Shown: positions 9,027 through 18,556, counted from the first letter of the stretch. The stretch: 64,000 nucleotides of DNA from MED-G105 sp039814575 (GCA_039814575.1 JBCCAY010000007.1:1-64000), one strand, 5' to 3'. Translations and numbers: made by a program. Notes: generated from the letters alone by a model not told the origin.

Positions 9027-9323
9027 TTAGCCCCGCGTACCGTTGAACGGCGCGTTGCCGAAGGAGCCGAGCTTTACATTGCCACTGATGGCGTCGCCGT
9101 CGACTTCGCCTTCGAACTCCAACGTCATCGGCATAGGCGTGGTGATGTTCGCTTTCCAGGACACTTTGGAGCCGTCCACAGCGCCGTCTTCAATCGCTGC
9201 GGTGCCAGTGGCGCCGGACATTTCGCCCGAAAGAGCGCCGCCGTCGGAAGCGAGCGTCAGCGTCGCCGCTTGTTCGCCCATCGGGGTTTTCATTGATACG
9301 TTCCAGGTTCCGTCAACCGACAT
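9027..9323 (-). CDS. Small conserved-looking beta-rich protein
   Basis: A 98-residue protein beginning MSVDGTWNVSMKTPMGEQ. AAGGAGATAAGG directly precedes this ATG, which decides against the ATG 21 bases upstream. Alternating short strands (AATLTLASDGGALSGEM, MTLEFEGEVDGDAISGNVKLG) suggest a small beta-barrel or lipocalin-like fold. No signal peptide is seen, so it is probably cytoplasmic. I recall similar short hypothetical proteins in other alphaproteobacteria but no function. It has its own terminator at 8959-8991. Confidence 0.72.
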   Translation of the reverse strand: MSVDGTWNVSMKTPMGEQAATLTLASDGGALSGEMSGATGTAAIEDGAVDGSKVSWKANITTPMPMTLEFEGEVDGDAISGNVKLGSFGNAPFNGTRG

Positions 9324-9584
9324 CCTTATCTCCTTGCTGGCCATTCGGCGGATTTGCGCCCGTACGGCGCAGAGCCGTGGCGTCGCACGGAGAGTAGCGC
9401 GCGTCGAAGAAGCCGCAAGGTTCGTCGGCAGTATTCCGGCCTATTTTTGTTCAGCTCGAATGTTGACTAAACCGGAGAACGCGATCCGAGCTGATAAGAT
9501 CTATAGATCCAATTGGTATTTTGCTGTCGCTCTAATTAGCGCCGGCGCTCAGCGAACACGGCGGGGCCGGTCGCTTAAAAGCGC

Positions 9585-9710
9585 CTAATCCATCCGCTCC
9601 AAAACGGGCGCGCCGAAAATCGACGACAACAAAATGAACGCCACCACGGTCACGGCGATAAGCACGCCGCATACCCCGGCCGTACACAGATTATGCAAAA
9701 ACGATTGCAT
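9585..9710 (-). CDS. 41-residue single-span membrane protein
   Basis: The open frame runs from the ATG at 9708-9710 to a TAG at 9585-9587. The product starts MQSFLHNLCTAGVCG and then has a long hydrophobic segment VLIAVTVVAFILLSSIFG with a short charged end. GAAGGG lies about nine bases before the ATG, a credible ribosome-binding site. Length, composition and ribosome-binding site fit a small inner-membrane protein. No family is recognised and no neighbour suggests a role. Confidence 0.5.
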   Translation of the reverse strand: MQSFLHNLCTAGVCGVLIAVTVVAFILLSSIFGAPVLERMD

Positions 9711-9966
9711 TTAGACACCCTTCTCAATCGGGCGCGCATGCTTTTATGGTTCTAGTGCGCAGCGCGCCGGACGATCCACCCACGGAAATCGTACCTCACG
9801 CCCCATTATTGCGCAAGAAACGCGCCAAAAGCGCTGTTGCAGCGCAGCAATTACGGAGAAAATAAGTCCAGAGGTCGTTTGGATACGCCTTATCGAAACG
9901 ATAGGGGGGATCGCCGAATTGCGCTGCAGCGCAGCAGCGTCTTATTCGATTAAGGCACGCTAAAGC

Positions 9967-10710
9967 TCAAGCCGCGCGTTTCACGTCCGCGACGTCAGAT
10001 TTTTCGGCGAGACAGAACGCCGTGACGCCAGCGACCTTATTAAAGGGAAAAAGCGCCAGGCGCTCCAGATCATGAAGCGCCACCAGCGATTGGTTAAGCC
10101 AGCCGGGCGCGTGGCTTAATTGGCTTGACGGCGCAGCATTGTCACGGCGCGCCCGCTCGGCAAGCCGCGAGGCGGCGGCGGCGGGAAACAACAGCCCGAA
10201 AAAATAGCGCATACGGAGAGGAGATAGACCAGCCTCAATAACCGTTTTTTCTAGATCCTCTAAGCGATACCGCCGGCGATGGTCCAAAGCTTCGTCGTGG
10301 GAGGACCACAAGAACTGAAACGCCGGCACAGAGATTAAAAACTGGACGCCAGGCTTTGCTTTCTCCGCATACTCCCGAATGAGCGCGACATCGTCGTCCA
10401 CATGCTCAATGACGTCGATCATCAAGACCGTATCGGCATCGACAGTCTCGACATTGCGAACATAATCGATTTTATCCGTACGCCGCGCGTCGATAAAAGC
10501 GTCTTCATAATTGGGGTCGACACAAACAGCACGCGCCGCGCGTTGCTCGTCCGTTAGCATACGAGAGAATACGCCCGAGCCTGCGCCGACATCCAAAAGA
10601 CCGTCAATGGCGCGCTCACCGAGCAATTGCTTAATCGCCTTGCCCTTAGAGATGTAATACCAATGGGCGCTCGGATCCCCGCCGATCGCTTTTTCTTCTT
10701 TGAGATCCAT
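9967..10710 (-). CDS. Class I SAM-dependent methyltransferase
   Basis: A 247-residue protein with the S-adenosylmethionine motif LLDVGAGSGVFS (about residues 38-49) and the second acidic region VLMIDVIEHVDDD (about 95-107). The N-terminus HWYYISKGKAIKQLLG and the later SHDEALDHRRRYRLEDLEKTV resemble methyltransferases that act on lipids, quinones or glycans, often found with glycosyltransferases. No such partner lies next to it; rpoD follows at 10833 to 12797 on the same strand. The substrate cannot be assigned. Confidence 0.8.
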   Translation of the reverse strand: MDLKEEKAIGGDPSAHWYYISKGKAIKQLLGERAIDGLLDVGAGSGVFSRMLTDEQRAARAVCVDPNYEDAFIDARRTDKIDYVRNVETVDADTVLMIDVIEHVDDDVALIREYAEKAKPGVQFLISVPAFQFLWSSHDEALDHRRRYRLEDLEKTVIEAGLSPLRMRYFFGLLFPAAAASRLAERARRDNAAPSSQLSHAPGWLNQSLVALHDLERLALFPFNKVAGVTAFCLAEKSDVADVKRAA

Positions 10711-10832
10711 CGCTCACGCCTCTTCATAGCCTTTTGGGCGACTAGAACAGCGCGGGATTAAGGAATCTTAAAGGATAAGCGGCCGGCGCAATCGCTCGGC
10801 TGCTGATTGACCTGTATCGCTTAGTGAACGGT

Positions 10833-12797
10833 CTAATTGTCCAAGAAGCTACGCAATTTACGGCTGCGCGATGGATGTTTGAGCTTGCGCAAGGCTTTGG
10901 CTTCAATCTGGCGGATACGCTCACGCGTCACCGAGAATTGCTGACCGACTTCTTCCAGCGTATGGTCGGTGTTCATGCCGATGCCGAACCGCATCCGCAA
11001 AACACGTTCCTCACGCGGCGTGAGGCTGGCGAGCACGCGCGTCGTCGTTTCGCGCAAGTTCGACTGGATCGCCGCGTCGATTGGCAGGACGGTGTTCTTG
11101 TCTTCGATGAAATCGCCAAGATGCGAATCTTCTTCGTCGCCGATCGGCGTTTCCAAGGAAATCGGTTCTTTGGCGATCTTCATCACTTTGCGAACCTTCT
11201 CCAACGGCATGGAGAGTTTTTCCGCGAGTTCCTCCGGGGTCGGCTCGCGGCCGATCTCGTGCAGCATTTGCCGGCTCGTCCGGACGATCTTGTTGATCGT
11301 CTCGATCATGTGCACCGGAATACGAATAGTGCGCGCTTGGTCGGCGATCGAGCGGGTGATCGCCTGGCGGATCCACCACGTGGCGTAGGTCGAGAATTTG
11401 TAGCCGCGGCGATATTCGAACTTATCCACCGCTTTCATAAGGCCGATATTGCCCTCTTGGATCAAATCCAAGAATTGCAGGCCGCGATTGGTGTATTTCT
11501 TCGCGATGGAAATAACGAGCCGTAGGTTCGCCTCGACCATCTCTTTCTTAGCGATGCGCGCCTCGCGCTCACCTTTTTGCACCGTTTGAACGATGCGGCG
11601 GAAATCAGAGACAGTGAGACCCGTCTCCGTCGACAGATTGCCGACTTCGTCGCGGATCATAACGATCTGCTTTTCGCCCTTGGCGATAAAGTTCTGCCAA
11701 CCCTTGCCGGTTTTCTGACTAATGCGTTCGAGCCATTCAGGATCAAGCTCAGCGCCCAAATAATCGCCTAAGAACTCTTTCCGATTGACGCCATGGCTGT
11801 CGGCGAGACGCACGAGCTTGCCCTCAAGCGCCATCAAACGGCGATTGATGTCGTAGAGCTGGCCGACCAGCGCCTCGATCCGCTGATTGTTGAGGCGCAC
11901 CGCGCGAACACGCTCAACGATCTCTTTTTGCAGTTTCTTAAGGCGTCGGGTCTGCGCAGCCGATAAGTCTGCGCCCTGCAATTGCTCCTCGATCATGATG
12001 TCTTGGAGCCGGCGTAGTTTTTTATAGTCTTCAGAGATCGCGTCGAAGTTCTCCATGACCTCTTCACGCAGTTCAGCCTCCATGGCCGACAGCGACAGAG
12101 CGCCTTCGTCGAATTCTTCCTCGTCCTCTTCGCCGCTTTCCGCTTTCTCCGCTTCTTCGCGTTGAACGCGCGCGGCGACTTCCGGCTGCGTCATGTCGGG
12201 GCGCGATTCCGGGCCGCCGCCATAGGTGGCGTCGAGGTCGATAATATCGCGCAGGAGCACGCGGCCTTCTTTCAATTCGTCGCGCCACACGGAGATAGCT
12301 TCGAAGGTCAGCGACGATTCGCATAAAGCCCGGATCATCGTCTCGCGACCCGCTTCAATGCGCTTGGCGATGGCGATTTCGCCTTCGCGGGACAAGAGCT
12401 CCACCGAGCCCATTTCCCGCAAATACATGCGCACAGGATCGTCCGTGCGGTCATTGGAAGCGGAGGTGTTCGTGGTGACGACCGCCCCGCCCTTCTCTTC
12501 TTTCTTGGCGAGGGCTTTGGTCTGGGCGGCGGGGGCTTCGGCGGCGGCCTCGCCCTCTTCTTCTTCCTCTTCGTTCTCGACGACATTGATGCCCATTTCA
12601 GACAATTGGGACATCACGTCTTCAATTTGCTCAGAGGTGAATTCTTCGGACGGAAGAATGGAGTTCAACTCGTCATAGGTGACATAGCCGCGGGCTTTGG
12701 CCGATTTGATAAGCTTCTTAACGTCCGCATCCGTGAGATCGAGGATCGGGCCGTCGGCTTCTGTTTCTTGGCTTTCTTTCGCGGTGCTCGTCGCCAT
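10833..12797 (-). CDS. rpoD: RNA polymerase primary sigma factor RpoD
   Basis: The 654-residue protein shows the sigma-70 regions in order: region 1.1 at the N-terminus, an Ala/Glu-rich linker, region 1.2 (DPVRMYLREMG), the non-conserved region, region 2 (NLRLVISIAKKYTNRGLQFLDLIQEGN and YATWWIRQAITRSIADQART), region 3 and region 4 ending SVTRERIRQIEAKALRKL. Group-1 identity follows from length and the 1.1 region. It is downstream of dnaG on the same strand with about 300 bases between, so it likely has its own promoter as well as read-through. Confidence 0.98.
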   Translation of the reverse strand: MATSTAKESQETEADGPILDLTDADVKKLIKSAKARGYVTYDELNSILPSEEFTSEQIEDVMSQLSEMGINVVENEEEEEEGEAAAEAPAAQTKALAKKEEKGGAVVTTNTSASNDRTDDPVRMYLREMGSVELLSREGEIAIAKRIEAGRETMIRALCESSLTFEAISVWRDELKEGRVLLRDIIDLDATYGGGPESRPDMTQPEVAARVQREEAEKAESGEEDEEEFDEGALSLSAMEAELREEVMENFDAISEDYKKLRRLQDIMIEEQLQGADLSAAQTRRLKKLQKEIVERVRAVRLNNQRIEALVGQLYDINRRLMALEGKLVRLADSHGVNRKEFLGDYLGAELDPEWLERISQKTGKGWQNFIAKGEKQIVMIRDEVGNLSTETGLTVSDFRRIVQTVQKGEREARIAKKEMVEANLRLVISIAKKYTNRGLQFLDLIQEGNIGLMKAVDKFEYRRGYKFSTYATWWIRQAITRSIADQARTIRIPVHMIETINKIVRTSRQMLHEIGREPTPEELAEKLSMPLEKVRKVMKIAKEPISLETPIGDEEDSHLGDFIEDKNTVLPIDAAIQSNLRETTTRVLASLTPREERVLRMRFGIGMNTDHTLEEVGQQFSVTRERIRQIEAKALRKLKHPSRSRKLRSFLDN

Positions 12798-13098
12798 TCT
12801 TATTTATCCTTTTTACGCCCGTCTCTAACGCTCGCGCCATCACTGGCTCAGTCGCGCGCAGGCTCACTCGCCAGCTGCATCGCTCGGGAAACGATAAACC
12901 GGCCGCGCCTTGTGGGCGCCTTGTTTTATCGATCTCGACACCAACTGGTCATTCGTGGCATATCGAGATCTAAAGCATCTACAGCGCCCCTACCGCCCTA
13001 ACTCACCAAACATGTATTGGTATACGGATATGGGCATTGAATCGGTCTTTCTCAATCCGTCGTCCACATCCCAAGCGGCGACCGACGATAGGCCGCCG
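12798..13098. other. Gene-free stretch between dnaG and rpoD
   Basis: These 301 bases lie between the dnaG stop and the rpoD start on the same strand and should hold an rpoD promoter. I see no convincing -35/-10 pair, hairpin with T-run, RNA gene or open frame with a ribosome-binding site. Confidence 0.5.
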
Positions 13099-15153
13099 TC
13101 ACTCGAAACGGGCTTTTGTCCTCTTCAAACGCTCCATTAGCGCTGGGCTTGCTTGCCGAACGCCTGAAACGCCGTCTCCAGAACCGCCGTCAGCCTCGCC
13201 GCCCTCCGAAGCGTCCCCCGCCGGCCCATAATCGGAATCGCCCGACTGAACCAAAGCGTCGCGGGCCGCGGTCACGGCTTTCCAGACCTTCTCATTGTCG
13301 GCGGCGTTATTGTCGGCGGTGTCGTCATCTCCGAACAGCCTCGACGCCGAGTCTATAAGCTCGGCGTTGGCGTTAGTCGCTAAAAGCTGCAAGCGGAGCG
13401 CATCGCGCAGTCCCGCCCGCACCTGATGAAGTTCGGCGTCCGTGCGGAGGAATAATTGCTGATTGAGCCACTCGTCTGCGAGTAATTGCTCCAAGGTCTC
13501 CGCCGAAGACGTTTTCTGCACATGAGCTGTCAGGCCGGCGCTGTCAAGGTCCGGATCGGCGAGAATCGCCGCGAAAACCGCCGACATGACGCCTTCGATC
13601 GGTTTTGAGTGAAATTCCAGCCCCATGACCACTTCCTCGTTCTCCCAAACGAGCGAAGGATGGCGCAAAACGGCCAAGGCGATGGTCGCTTCGCGGCGGT
13701 TCTCCAGCCCGGCCCGGCGATTTTTCAAGCCCTCGGACATTTTCGACCGCTTTAAGAGCCGGTCATGCTCAGAACGATAGGCCTGGCGGAACCCCGATCG
13801 CCGCGGATAGGCGCGCTCACCACCAGAAAAACCACCGGAAAAGCCGCCCTCAAAAGACGCTGTCGGGTCGCCCGCCGGCGCTGCGGCGTCGGCCCGAAAC
13901 CGGGAGACGATCTCGCTCGCATAGGCATTGCGAACGTCGGCGTCGGCGATTTCTTTAACCACCGCGCGCAGGCGCGCTCTGAACGCTGCTTTACGCTCGG
14001 GCGTGTCCAAGGGCTGCGCTTCCGATTCGCGCCGCCAAAGGACGTCGACCAGCGGCTCAGCCTGGTCAAGCAACGCCTGGAAAGCCTTCGTCCCGCCGCT
14101 TCGCACGACGTCATCGGGGTCTTGTCCGTTCGGTAAAAAGACGAAGGACAGCGACTTTCCCGGTTGCAGCGCCGGAATGGCGCGATCAATCGCGCGGTAG
14201 GCGGCTTTGCGGCCGGCCTCATCGCCGTCGAAGCAAAGCGTCGGCTCGTCTTGCAAGCGCCAAAGAAGCGCGATTTGGCGGTCCGTCAACGCTGTGCCGA
14301 GCGGCGCAACAGCGCCCGTGAAACCGGCCTCAGCAAGGGCGATGACGTCCATATAGCCTTCGCAGACAAGCAGTTTCTGGGCGCCGCGCGCCGTTGCTTG
14401 GCGGGCGTTCTCGTAATTGTAGAGGACCTCGCTCTTTCGAAAGATCGGCGTTTCCGGCGAATTTAAGTATTTCGCTCGCGCGTTCGGATCGAGCGCGCGG
14501 CCGCCGAAAGCGATGGTTTCACCGCGCGCGCCCAAAATCGGAAACATCACCCGATCGCGGAACCGATCAAACGCCGCGCCGCCGTCGTCCGGTTTGATTG
14601 CTAGCCCGGCCTCGACAAGCTGCGATTCGCTAAAGCCTTTATTGATGAGATAATCGCTAAGCGCGCGCCGCACTTTAGGCGCATAGCCGATTTGAAAGGT
14701 CTGAAGCGCCGCATCACTAAGTCCGCGCCGTTGAATATAAGAAAGCGCCGACCGGCCTTCTAAGCGACGCAATTGCGCGGCGAAAAACCCCGCCGCCGCC
14801 GTTGAGGCGTCCGACAAGCTTTTGCGGGCTTTGGCCTTGTCGGCCGCGCGTGGATCATCCGCGGGGATTTCCATCCCAGCTTCACCTGCGAGCCGCGTCA
14901 CCGCCTCAATGAAAGAGAGGTTCTGCGTTTCTTGCAGAAACTTGATGATGTCGCCGTGATTGTCCGTTGAATAGCAATGATAGGACCGGCGTTCGTCATT
15001 GACGGCGAAAGACGGCGTCTTTTCGGTCTTGAACGGCGATAGGCCCCACCAGAGATTGCCGCGCTTTTTCAGTTGAACCTGACGACCGATGATATCCGAC
15101 GGTCGCAACCGGGATTTTAACTCGTCGAGATATTCAGGATTAAAACGCGGCAT
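13099..15153 (-). CDS. dnaG: DNA primase
   Basis: Primase that makes RNA primers for replication. The N-terminus (MPRFNPEYLDELKSRLRPSD) matches the family, which is why the ATG at 15153 is preferred over 15192. The central TOPRIM domain has VCEGYMDVIAL and CFDGDEAGRKAA. The usual CHC2 zinc-binding ligands are mostly absent: the motif reads GLSPFKTEKTPSF and YHCYSTDNHGD, where Cys and His are replaced by Ser, Lys and Thr. As I recall, some other alphaproteobacterial primases also lack these ligands. A Gly/Ser-rich linker (about residues 430-450) precedes the helicase-binding domain. It sits between yqeY and rpoD, as in many alphaproteobacteria. Confidence 0.96.
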   Translation of the reverse strand: MPRFNPEYLDELKSRLRPSDIIGRQVQLKKRGNLWWGLSPFKTEKTPSFAVNDERRSYHCYSTDNHGDIIKFLQETQNLSFIEAVTRLAGEAGMEIPADDPRAADKAKARKSLSDASTAAAGFFAAQLRRLEGRSALSYIQRRGLSDAALQTFQIGYAPKVRRALSDYLINKGFSESQLVEAGLAIKPDDGGAAFDRFRDRVMFPILGARGETIAFGGRALDPNARAKYLNSPETPIFRKSEVLYNYENARQATARGAQKLLVCEGYMDVIALAEAGFTGAVAPLGTALTDRQIALLWRLQDEPTLCFDGDEAGRKAAYRAIDRAIPALQPGKSLSFVFLPNGQDPDDVVRSGGTKAFQALLDQAEPLVDVLWRRESEAQPLDTPERKAAFRARLRAVVKEIADADVRNAYASEIVSRFRADAAAPAGDPTASFEGGFSGGFSGGERAYPRRSGFRQAYRSEHDRLLKRSKMSEGLKNRRAGLENRREATIALAVLRHPSLVWENEEVVMGLEFHSKPIEGVMSAVFAAILADPDLDSAGLTAHVQKTSSAETLEQLLADEWLNQQLFLRTDAELHQVRAGLRDALRLQLLATNANAELIDSASRLFGDDDTADNNAADNEKVWKAVTAARDALVQSGDSDYGPAGDASEGGEADGGSGDGVSGVRQASPALMERLKRTKARFE

Positions 15154-15285
15154 CAGCGGCGATAACGGCTCCCAAAACGACCAAGCGCCCATCGTCGGTC
15201 GTTATGCACATTAATCTACAGACAACAGACCGACGCGCAAAAACTCACGCCGCCGACAGGCGCCCCCATCAACGGCGCGACCGTC

Positions 15286-15744
15286 TTAGCTCAGCGCTTT
15301 TTTCATCAAGGCGCCGGCTTTACCGAAATCCATTTGGCCCGTGTGACGCTCTTTTAATTGCGCCATGCACCGGCCCATGTCTTTCAGACCAGCCGCGTCA
15401 AGCTCCGAGACGGTCGCCGCCACCGCAGCCTCGATCTCTGATTGATCCATCTGTTTGGGCATAAATTCCTGGATCACGACGATTTCAGCTTTTTCCTGTT
15501 CGGCCAGATCAGGACGGCAGCCTTTTTCATACTGCGCGGCGCTGTCCTCGCGCTGCTTCACCATCTTCGCCAGAATCGATAAGACTTCGTCATCGCTGAC
15601 GCCGTCGCTGCGGTCTTCCGTACGCGCCGCAATGTCCCGATCTTTAATCGCCGCATTGATGAGGCGCAGAGTGGAAACACGCGCCTTATCGTCGCGGGCT
15701 TTCATCGCCGTTTTCAGAGCATCGTCAATTTGTTCGCGAAGCAT
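15286..15744 (-). CDS. GatB/YqeY domain protein
   Basis: A 152-residue helical protein of the YqeY family, related to the tail domain of GatB. Diagnostic blocks are KARDDKARVSTLRLINAAIKDRDIA, DDEVLSILAKMVKQREDSA and GLKDMGRCMAQLKERHTGQMDFGKAGALMKK. The exact function is not established; the related GatB domain binds tRNA. It is divergent from carA with 287 bases between, and upstream of dnaG on the same strand, an arrangement common in alphaproteobacteria. Confidence 0.9.
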   Translation of the reverse strand: MLREQIDDALKTAMKARDDKARVSTLRLINAAIKDRDIAARTEDRSDGVSDDEVLSILAKMVKQREDSAAQYEKGCRPDLAEQEKAEIVVIQEFMPKQMDQSEIEAAVAATVSELDAAGLKDMGRCMAQLKERHTGQMDFGKAGALMKKALS

Positions 15745-16031
15745 CGTAAATTCTCTTCGGTTTTTCCTATCGCGCCGCTAATCCTTAGGGCGCTGTGCAT
15801 AAATGCTCTTGACCCACGGGATCGAGCGCTTCTAGTGTCCGGTGATCATTTTGCAAGCAAATTCGGCTAGCGGTAACCGCCTCGCTCGAGCGTCTTCGTC
15901 AACGTCTCGCCGCGATGGTTCGGCGCGAAAGCCGGCGCGCGATGATCGATCTTTAAAAGGCGCAACGCCTGGCCCGTAACGAAAGGGTCTGGAGGCGCGC
16001 CTCGCCACAGAAGAGGTCGAAATAAGCGTCC

Positions 16032-17210
16032 ATGAAAACAAGTCAAGCACGTCCCGTTGAACCTACCGGCCTTATCGCCTTCGCCGACGGCTCGGTCTTA
16101 CACGGCATGGGGCTCGGCGCGGCCGCCGACGCGGTCGGCGAGGTGTGCTTCAACACCGCTATGTCGGGGTATCAAGAAATCCTGACAGACCCTTCATATG
16201 CTGGGCAAATCATCACTTTCACCTTTCCCCATATCGGGAATGTCGGCGCCAATGACGACGATCGGGAATTCTCTTCGCCACCGGCCTCCACCGCCGCCCG
16301 CGGCGTAATCCTGCGCGCTGACGTCACCAGCCCGTCGAACTATCGGGCACGGCTTGATCTCCACGTTTGGCTGAAGCGTCGCGGCATTATCGGCGTCGCC
16401 GGGGTCGATACGCGCGCGCTAACGAATCGCATCCGTGAAGAGGGCATGTTGCACGCCACAATCGCCCACCGCCCGGCCGGCGGCTTTGACGAGGCGGCGC
16501 TCATCGAAAAAGCTAAGGCCTGGTCCGGTATTGAAGGGCGCGATCTCGCTAAATCAGTGACAGCGCAAGAGCCCTTCGCCCACGAAGAGCCGGCGTGGCG
16601 CTGGAATGAAGGATACGGGGAAGCGCCAAGCGGTACCGGCCGCCCGCACGTCGTGGTGATCGACTTTGGCGTTAAGAAAAACATCTTACGGCTCTTAACG
16701 TCCGCTGGCGCGCGGGTGAGCGTCGCGCCGGCGACGTCAAGCCTCGAAGACATTACGGCGATGAACCCCGACGGCGTCGTTTTATCGAACGGCCCTGGCG
16801 ACCCCGCAGCGACGGCGGAGTACGCCAAGCCGCTCATTCAGGGCCTTATCGCAAAGAAAACGCCGCTCTTCGGGATTTGCTTGGGGCATCAATTACTGGC
16901 GCAGTCGGTCGGCGCAAAGACGTTGAAAATGCGCCAAGGGCACCACGGCGCGAATCACCCAGTGAAAGATCACGCGACCGGGCGCGTGGAGATCGTCTCC
17001 ATGAACCACGGGTTCGCCGTTGACGCAGAAAGCCTGCCGGACGGCGTTGAAGCAACGTATACATCGCTTTTCGACGGCACCAATTGCGGCATTCGATTGA
17101 AAGACGCGCCGGCGGCGTCGGTTCAACATCACCCCGAAGCCTCACCCGGCCCGCAAGATAGCTTCGGCGTCTTCAAAGCCTTTGTAAGTGGCTTAAGCGC
17201 CGCCGCCTAA
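16032..17210 (+). CDS. carA: Carbamoyl-phosphate synthase small subunit
   Basis: The 392-residue glutaminase subunit supplies ammonia to CarB for carbamoyl phosphate, the precursor of arginine and pyrimidines. The N-terminal domain contains FNTAMSGYQEILTDPSYAGQ. The class I glutamine amidotransferase domain has the nucleophile motif GICLGHQLLA and the His/Glu pair in QHHPEASPGP. The ATG at 16032 starts the family-like N-terminus. Unusually, carB is not adjacent: it begins 2.8 kb downstream, with a minus-strand VPLPA-CTERM gene and a hydrolase gene between. Confidence 0.97.
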   Translation: MKTSQARPVEPTGLIAFADGSVLHGMGLGAAADAVGEVCFNTAMSGYQEILTDPSYAGQIITFTFPHIGNVGANDDDREFSSPPASTAARGVILRADVTSPSNYRARLDLHVWLKRRGIIGVAGVDTRALTNRIREEGMLHATIAHRPAGGFDEAALIEKAKAWSGIEGRDLAKSVTAQEPFAHEEPAWRWNEGYGEAPSGTGRPHVVVIDFGVKKNILRLLTSAGARVSVAPATSSLEDITAMNPDGVVLSNGPGDPAATAEYAKPLIQGLIAKKTPLFGICLGHQLLAQSVGAKTLKMRQGHHGANHPVKDHATGRVEIVSMNHGFAVDAESLPDGVEATYTSLFDGTNCGIRLKDAPAASVQHHPEASPGPQDSFGVFKAFVSGLSAAA

Positions 17211-17706
17211 ACGACGTCGAGCCGTCAATTGTCGCCCATCAATTGTCGTAATGCTCGCCGCCACTAGCGATGCAGACCAAGATATCGTTCAGCGTTATAA
17301 GGGCGTCGCTTCAATCGAAACGCGGCGCCTCGCTTTACGGCTTGGTTTCCCTATATTTTCGGATTCTAGGCTGGCGCTTGTTTTCGTGCAAACGCGCCGG
17401 GACGAGTCCCATGCGCGTATCAAAATAACCGAAATGACGTCCCGGATTGCTCCACGCCGAGCGCTTCGCCCAGTCCTCTCCAGCCTCTCGAGAGCGCCGG
17501 ATGGTTACATCGGATCATTATAAGATCAGCGTAATATCGGTTCGGGCGCTCAAAACATGAATCTAGAGCATACGGATTGATTCGAGCTGATGCTCCGATG
17601 CTCCGATGCTGTAGAACCGATCGACACCCCTGAGAACAATGTAAACGACCACGCTTAGTAAACGCCTGGCGCCTAAACCAACGCGGCGTTTCGCGCTTTA
17701 GAAAAC
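17211..17706. other. Gene-free stretch downstream of carA
   Basis: About 500 bases between the carA stop and the terminator of the VPLPA-CTERM gene. It contains a 10-bp direct repeat (TCAATTGTCG twice near 17224-17248) and a short GCTCCGAT repeat near 17590-17610. An open frame of 90 codons at 17251-17523 lacks a ribosome-binding site and domain resemblance and I do not call it. Confidence 0.5.
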
Positions 17707-17707
17707 A

Positions 17708-17739
17708 TAAAAAAACAGCCGCCCAAATGGACAGCTGTT
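17708..17739 (-). terminator. Rho-independent terminator of the VPLPA-CTERM gene
   Basis: On the minus strand AACAGC and GCTGTT close a loop with a small inner CC/GG pair, followed at once by seven T residues. It lies about 85 bases past the stop of the gene at 17825-18556. Confidence 0.8.
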
Positions 17740-17824
17740 CTTTAAAACACCAAGGGAAAGTCGCCTTACCTACCGATTGCGGACGGTTGGTGCGGCCAGT
17801 CTCCCGAAGTCTTTGTCAGGCGAC

Positions 17825-18556
17825 CTATTTGCGGCGCGCAAACCGACGCCAAGCCACGAGGCCAGCGAGGAAGAGCGGCGCAGACGCCGGCAACGGAATA
17901 ACCGGCGGATCACCAAAGTTGAGGCCGACCACTGCGGCGATATCCGCAGAACCGTCGCCATCAGCCGTTGCAATGAAGATCGGTTGAGCAACCGATGCAC
18001 CGTCGGCCAAGTTCAAAGGCGAGTTCGACAAGTCGAAGCCCCAAACCGTGTAAAAGTCACCCGGCTCCAGTTCAACAATCGTCCGCGCGACACCGATGAG
18101 GTCAGCACCACCGAGGGTCAATTGAAACGCCGGAGAGTCCGACTGGTTTTCCGCCTCAAAGATATAGAGATCATCGCCTGCGCCATTAACGAGCGGATTG
18201 GCGAACGTCACGGAGATGACGTCCCGCGGGCGCTGCGCAACATTACTGCTGGTCAATTCGACGATATCGTCCGTCGGCGAGTAACCGATAAGTTCCGGCG
18301 CATTACAACGAACGCCATTGCCATTGATCGGCCCAGCGCCCGTGCAGGGTTCGCGACGATTTGCCGGCAAACCGGAGAACACACCGCCTTGCACCCAGCG
18401 AACATCGACGGGCGCATTGTCCGTATCAAACGAAACCGAGGTTTGACCCGGTCCGTTTGGATTGTCGCCCGTCAGCGTGATAGGCGCAGCCATCGCCGGG
18501 GCGACAGCCATGGCGGCCGCAAAAGCGCCGCCGATAACTAAAGATTTAAGGTTCAT
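17825..18556 (-). CDS. VPLPA-CTERM sorting-signal protein, exported
   Basis: The 243-residue protein starts MNLKSLVIGG with GGGGGAC as ribosome-binding site; an in-frame ATG 39 bases upstream is less likely. It has a signal peptide cleaved near APAMAAP and ends with the tripartite exosortase signal: PLPA motif (VIPLPASAP), a hydrophobic stretch (LFLAGLVAW) and a basic tail (RRFARRK). The middle is beta-rich and probably extracellular, with two cysteines (REPCTGAG and VRCNAPE) that may pair. By the known behaviour of this class it would be processed by an exosortase and remain on the surface or be released. The likely exosortase is encoded 19 kb away at 37563-39230. It has its own terminator. 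Confidence 0.88.
   Translation of the reverse strand: MNLKSLVIGGAFAAAMAVAPAMAAPITLTGDNPNGPGQTSVSFDTDNAPVDVRWVQGGVFSGLPANRREPCTGAGPINGNGVRCNAPELIGYSPTDDIVELTSSNVAQRPRDVISVTFANPLVNGAGDDLYIFEAENQSDSPAFQLTLGGADLIGVARTIVELEPGDFYTVWGFDLSNSPLNLADGASVAQPIFIATADGDGSADIAAVVGLNFGDPPVIPLPASAPLFLAGLVAWRRFARRK

Noticed and set aside
10824..11525. Plus-strand frame of 233 codons opposite rpoD
   Set aside because: Lies wholly antisense to the conserved sigma regions; no ribosome-binding site or recognisable domain. High GC content opens such frames by chance.
17251..17523. Possible 90-residue gene downstream of carA
   Set aside because: No ribosome-binding site, no hydrophobic or domain pattern, ends in a region of simple repeats.
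17777..18541. Plus-strand frame of 254 codons opposite the VPLPA-CTERM gene
   Set aside because: The minus-strand gene has signal peptide, sorting signal, ribosome-binding site and terminator; the plus-strand frame has none of these.
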